A stretch of 7,639 nt of DNA from Flavobacteriaceae bacterium. GTDB lineage: Bacteria; Bacteroidota; Bacteroidia; Flavobacteriales; Flavobacteriaceae. The notes under the pieces are model-generated. The model saw only the letters and a program-made list of their open reading frames with translations, ran no database searches and was not told the DNA's origin. Each line of letters opens with the position of its first letter. Position 1 is the first letter of the stretch. Positions 3,947-7,639 of this stretch are shown here, piece by piece. Position numbers and translations under genes: made by a program. The stretch is taken from NCBI GenBank assembly GCA_013214275.1, contig JABSPP010000073.1, positions 1 to 7,639 of the forward strand, in the 5' to 3' direction.

Positions 3947-6769
3947 TTGAAAGAGCAAGAATTTATTGAAGTTTACGGAGCTAGAGCTCACAATTTAAAG
4001 AATATCGATGTTAAAATTCCAAGAGAAAAATTGGTCGTTATTACCGGATTGAGTGGTAGTGGAAAATCGTCATTAGCATTTGATACGATTTACGCAGAAG
4101 GACAGCGAAGATATGTAGAAACCTTCTCCGCCTATGCCCGTCAATTTTTAGGTGGATTGGAACGTCCCGATGTGGATAAAATAGACGGGCTGTCTCCAGT
4201 AATTTCTATCGAACAAAAAACAACCAACAAAAGCCCGCGTTCCACTGTAGGAACCATCACTGAAATTTACGATTTCCTAAGATTGCTATTTTCACGTGCT
4301 TCAGAAGCCTACTCCTATAATACAGGTGAGAAAATGGTGAGTTATAGCGACGAACAAATTCTAGATCTCATTTTATCAGACTTTCACGAAAAGCGAATTG
4401 CGATATTGGCCCCACTAATTAAATCCAGAAAAGGACATTATCGCGAGTTATTTGAGCAGATTTCTAAACAAGGCTTTTTACGAGTTCGAGTGGACGGAAA
4501 AATGATGGAAATTGAAAAAGGAATGCGTCTCGATCGCTATAAAACACACGATATAGAAGTGGTCATAGACCGACTAGTTATCAATCCTGATGCTAAAAAT
4601 CGCCTAAAAGAAACTATTAAGACGGCGCTATACACCGGGAATAATATTCTTATGGTTATTGATGTGGATCATGAAGTTCCAAGGTATTTTAGCAGAGAAT
4701 TAATGTGTCCTACCTCGGGAATTGCCTACCCAAATCCAGAACCTAATACCTTTTCTTTTAATTCTCCAAAAGGAGCTTGTACACGCTGTAATGGCTTGGG
4801 AATTACCAATACTATTAATGTGCATAAGGTCATCCCAGACGATACGATTTCCATAAAAAACGGAGGGATTGTTCCACTTGGAGAATATAAAAATAGCTGG
4901 ATTTTCAAACAGGTTCAGTTGATTGCAGAACGGTACAATTTTAAATTAAGTGACCCCATAAAATCCATTCCAAAAGAAGCAATGGAAATTTTGTTGAATG
5001 GTGGCAACGAAAAGTTTTCAGTGAATTCAAAAGCCATGGGCGTTACCCGTAGCTATGAAATTGACTTTGAAGGAATTGCTTCTTTCATAGAGCATCAATA
5101 CAAAAATTCTGATAGCAATTCAATCAAACGTTGGGCAAAAGGATTTATGGATGACGTTCCCTGTTCCTCTTGCCATGGAGGTCGGTTAAAAAAAGAAAGT
5201 CTCCACTTTAAAATTAACGGGAAAAATATTAGCGAACTGGCTCGACTTGATATTTCCGAATTGGCAAATTGGTTTGTTGATATAGAAAAAAGACTGTCCA
5301 AGAAACAGTTGATCATTGCTGCTGAAATTTTAAAAGAAATCAGAACTCGAATTCAGTTTTTGCTAGATGTTGGATTGGATTATCTAACCCTAGACAGGAC
5401 GTCTAAATCTTTATCCGGAGGTGAGGCTCAGCGGATACGACTGGCAACACAGATAGGATCACAGCTTGTGGGAGTCTTATATATTTTAGACGAACCAAGT
5501 ATCGGGTTACATCAGCGCGATAATCAGAAATTGATCGATTCTCTCGTAAAGCTGCGCAATATTGGAAATTCCGTTTTGGTTGTAGAGCACGATAAGGACA
5601 TGATAGAACATGCAGATTTTGTGTTAGACATTGGACCAGGTGCTGGAATTCACGGAGGTAACATAGAAAGTAACGGTACTTTTAAAGATTTAAAGAAAAG
5701 CCGAACACTCACTGCCGACTATCTGGCTGGTCGCAAATCAATTCCCGTTCCACAAAAGCGTAGAAAAGGGAATGGAAAAAGCATTAAAATCACTGGAGCC
5801 ACAGGAAATAATTTGAAAAATGTAACCGTGGCATTCCCTCTTGGTAAAATGATCTGTGTTACTGGTGTTTCTGGGAGTGGTAAATCTACCTTAATCAACG
5901 AGACACTCTATCCCATACTCAATCAATATATCTATAGAGCTGTTAAAGAGCCCATGCCTTACAAAAAAGTAGTGGGCATTGAAAATATAGACAAAGTGAT
6001 TGATATAGACCAGTCGCCAATCGGGAGGACTCCAAGATCCAATCCCGCAACATATACTGGTGTTTTTGGAGAGATCAGAAATCTATTTGCAAAGACTCCA
6101 GAGGCTGCCATACGAGGTTATAAACCGGGAAGGTTTTCTTTTAATGTAAAAGGTGGTCGTTGCGAAACCTGTCAAGGTGGTGGAGTTCGTGTAATTGAAA
6201 TGAATTTTCTGCCTGACGTACACGTAGAATGTGAGACCTGTCAGGGTAAAAGATTCAATCGAGAAACTCTGGAAATTCGCTACAAAGGAAAATCAATTTC
6301 CGATATTTTGGAAATGACCATCAACCAAGCAGTTGATTTCTTTGAGCACATCCCTAAAATCTACAACAAGTTAAAAACCATAAAAAATGTTGGCTTAGGA
6401 TACATCACTTTAGGACAGCAATCCACTACGCTTTCAGGAGGAGAGGCACAGCGCATTAAACTGGCATCAGAATTATCCAAACGAGATACTGGAAACACAT
6501 TTTATATTCTTGATGAGCCTACTACTGGACTACATTTTGAAGACATTCGTGTGTTGATGGAGGTTCTCAACAAATTGGTTGATAAAGGAAATACGGTACT
6601 GATTATTGAGCATCATATGGACGTTATCAAATTAGCAGATCATATCATAGATATTGGACCAGAGGGTGGAAAAAAAGGTGGTGAGGTTCTCTGCACAGGG
6701 ACTCCAGAGCACCTTGTAAAAAATAAAAAAAGCTATACAGCAACATTTTTGAATGAGGAACTGCGCTAG
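3947..6769 (+). CDS. uvrA: Excinuclease ABC subunit A (UvrA), nucleotide excision repair damage sensor
   Basis: A 940-residue cytoplasmic DNA-binding ATPase, full length for UvrA. It dimerises, scans DNA with UvrB and loads UvrB at bulky lesions. ABC half I has Walker A GLSGSGKSS (34-42), signature LSGGEAQR (489-496) and Walker B LYILDEP (511-517). Half II has Walker A GVSGSGKST (640-648), signature LSGGEAQR (829-836) and Walker B YILDEP (853-858). The C-terminal zinc finger is intact (Cys739, 742, 762, 765). CSSC (406-409) precedes GGRL. The first zinc module has Cys254, Cys278 and Cys281, but Ser257 where E. coli has its second cysteine (CPTSG). The start is TTG (3947-3949): an in-frame TGA lies at 3932-3934, no ATG lies between, and EFIEVYGARAHNLKNI begins as in other UvrA proteins. 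Monocistronic, behind its own promoter. Many Bacteroidota carry two uvrA paralogues; which one this is cannot be settled here. Confidence 0.98.
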   Translation: MKEQEFIEVYGARAHNLKNIDVKIPREKLVVITGLSGSGKSSLAFDTIYAEGQRRYVETFSAYARQFLGGLERPDVDKIDGLSPVISIEQKTTNKSPRSTVGTITEIYDFLRLLFSRASEAYSYNTGEKMVSYSDEQILDLILSDFHEKRIAILAPLIKSRKGHYRELFEQISKQGFLRVRVDGKMMEIEKGMRLDRYKTHDIEVVIDRLVINPDAKNRLKETIKTALYTGNNILMVIDVDHEVPRYFSRELMCPTSGIAYPNPEPNTFSFNSPKGACTRCNGLGITNTINVHKVIPDDTISIKNGGIVPLGEYKNSWIFKQVQLIAERYNFKLSDPIKSIPKEAMEILLNGGNEKFSVNSKAMGVTRSYEIDFEGIASFIEHQYKNSDSNSIKRWAKGFMDDVPCSSCHGGRLKKESLHFKINGKNISELARLDISELANWFVDIEKRLSKKQLIIAAEILKEIRTRIQFLLDVGLDYLTLDRTSKSLSGGEAQRIRLATQIGSQLVGVLYILDEPSIGLHQRDNQKLIDSLVKLRNIGNSVLVVEHDKDMIEHADFVLDIGPGAGIHGGNIESNGTFKDLKKSRTLTADYLAGRKSIPVPQKRRKGNGKSIKITGATGNNLKNVTVAFPLGKMICVTGVSGSGKSTLINETLYPILNQYIYRAVKEPMPYKKVVGIENIDKVIDIDQSPIGRTPRSNPATYTGVFGEIRNLFAKTPEAAIRGYKPGRFSFNVKGGRCETCQGGGVRVIEMNFLPDVHVECETCQGKRFNRETLEIRYKGKSISDILEMTINQAVDFFEHIPKIYNKLKTIKNVGLGYITLGQQSTTLSGGEAQRIKLASELSKRDTGNTFYILDEPTTGLHFEDIRVLMEVLNKLVDKGNTVLIIEHHMDVIKLADHIIDIGPEGGKKGGEVLCTGTPEHLVKNKKSYTATFLNEELR

Positions 6770-7639
6770 AAATTATGGCGGAATCCCAGCATGATATATC
6801 CTCTTAATAATTCAACTCTGGAAGTTTGAAAATAAGCGTCGTTCAGAGATTGTGATAATAATTCATTATCTCTTAAGTTTAGTACGTTATATCCTTTAAT
6901 ATGGATCTGTACTTTGTCATTCTTAAAGGAATATTGAAGATTTGGATTCAGCACATAAAAACGATTACTTTCCTGATTGGTTCTTTGGCGCTCGTAATGT
7001 GTTTCTAACTTCCAAGAGAAGCGATTCGCAGTAATCCCTCTGACCTCTATGTAAGGGTTTATGTTATTTAACTGAGAAGACAAGTTGTTCACCTCCTGAG
7101 AAAAGTTTGTGTCCTTATAATCCATTCCTAGATTGAATTGAAAGGCTTTACCCTTGAAAGCTGATTGAAATTCTAACTTTACGAAAAGTTGTTCTATCGT
7201 TGTCTTATTACGAACATTTTCAACACTATTTTCGGCTTTTGTCAAATCGTAAAAAACAGTACCCTTTAGTTTGAACGGAGTCTTTTTGAATCTTTTGGTT
7301 AAGCTTAAAATTCCAAAATAATGTTCCCTTCTTGGAATTCGGATACTGTTCTCGTTAATGAAAGCTTGATCATAAGAAATATTATACCCTACTGCATTTT
7401 TCTCGACTTGATAACTAAACGAACTGGTAAGAATAAGATTCTTTTGAGGATTGATATTAAAATAATTTAACGTGTACTTATCGATATCAATCGGACTGTC
7501 CAATTCTAAATTTGAAAATCCTATAACCTTTCGAAAATTTTCCACAAATTGATTTACTATTAGATCTTGAACAGCAATAAATTCTACACTACGACCATAG
7601 TCAAAAATAAGCTGTTGCCCTTCCAAGAAACTGTAGTTT
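6766..7639 (-). CDS. C-terminal part of an outer-membrane beta-barrel protein, TonB-dependent-receptor-like (5' end outside the window)
   Basis: 290 residues are visible and the frame stays open to the right edge (…NYSFLEGQQ), so the TTG near 7626 is internal, not a start. Runs of alternating polar and hydrophobic residues separated by short polar turns fit transmembrane beta-strands, such as FKLKGTVFYDL, AFQFNLGMDY, RFSWKLETHYERQ, LNPNLQYSF and VQIHIKGYNVLNL. The last residues, RGYIMLGFRHNF, form a typical C-terminal beta-signal ending in Phe for insertion by the BAM complex. NVLNLRDNE before the final strands resembles the 'N(V/I)(F/L)NL' motif near the end of Bacteroidota TonB-dependent receptors and carboxypeptidase-regulatory-domain barrels. 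The plug and any N-terminal domain are not in view, so the ligand and exact subfamily are unknown. It converges on uvrA, and their stop codons overlap in CTAG. Confidence 0.75.
   Translation of the reverse strand, partial: NYSFLEGQQLIFDYGRSVEFIAVQDLIVNQFVENFRKVIGFSNLELDSPIDIDKYTLNYFNINPQKNLILTSSFSYQVEKNAVGYNISYDQAFINENSIRIPRREHYFGILSLTKRFKKTPFKLKGTVFYDLTKAENSVENVRNKTTIEQLFVKLEFQSAFKGKAFQFNLGMDYKDTNFSQEVNNLSSQLNNINPYIEVRGITANRFSWKLETHYERQRTNQESNRFYVLNPNLQYSFKNDKVQIHIKGYNVLNLRDNELLSQSLNDAYFQTSRVELLRGYIMLGFRHNF

Noticed and set aside
4726..5316. Minus-strand open frames of 60 and 73 codons inside uvrA
   Set aside because: Antisense shadows of a well-conserved gene; no start-region signals or family features.
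7624..7626. TTG as the start of the outer-membrane protein
   Set aside because: The frame continues open to the window edge and the visible part is only the C-terminal half of a barrel; the true start lies outside.

Overview
The window looks like chromosomal DNA of a marine-type member of the Bacteroidota, most likely Flavobacteriia. The basis is low GC, A/T-rich gene starts without a clear Shine-Dalgarno, a Bacteroidota-type promoter (TAnnTTTG -7 element) in front of uvrA, a flavobacterial-style UvrA, a C-terminal outer-membrane beta-barrel fragment ending in Phe, and a transporter with an N-terminal signal peptide ending in 'FAQ'. The genus cannot be fixed from the sequence alone.

Layout. 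Positions 1-3619 carry four minus-strand genes. In transcription order they are a 75-aa PspC-domain membrane protein (3392-3619), a two-TM RCK potassium channel overlapping it by ATGA (2394-3395), a stand-alone RmlD-like SDR oxidoreductase with a GTG start (1397-2293), and an AGCS-family sodium:alanine/glycine symporter that runs off the left edge (1-1311). Positions 3620-3946 are a 327-bp divergent intergenic region. It holds two interleaved inverted repeats near the pspC start, a roughly 90-nt strongly foldable element (about 3765-3856), and the uvrA promoter. Positions 3947-6769 are a full-length plus-strand uvrA with a TTG start. Converging on it from the right edge is the C-terminal part of an outer-membrane beta-barrel (TonB-dependent-receptor-like) protein (6766-7639). 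The two converging genes share the palindrome CTAG as both stop codons.

How the genes work together. PspC and the K+ channel are probably translationally coupled and may act together at the inner membrane. The SDR and the symporter follow on the same strand after gaps of 100 and 85 bp and may be separately transcribed. UvrA is the damage-recognition ATPase of nucleotide excision repair and has no functional link to its neighbours here. No mobile element, CRISPR array, tRNA or rRNA was seen.

Most of the window is ordinary housekeeping sequence. The part most worth a second look is the folded intergenic element at 3765-3856, which from memory resembles a recurring intergenic element of Flavobacteriia of unknown function. 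Smaller points are the UvrA zinc module lacking one of four cysteines, the shared CTAG stop codons, and the interleaved inverted repeats upstream of pspC.
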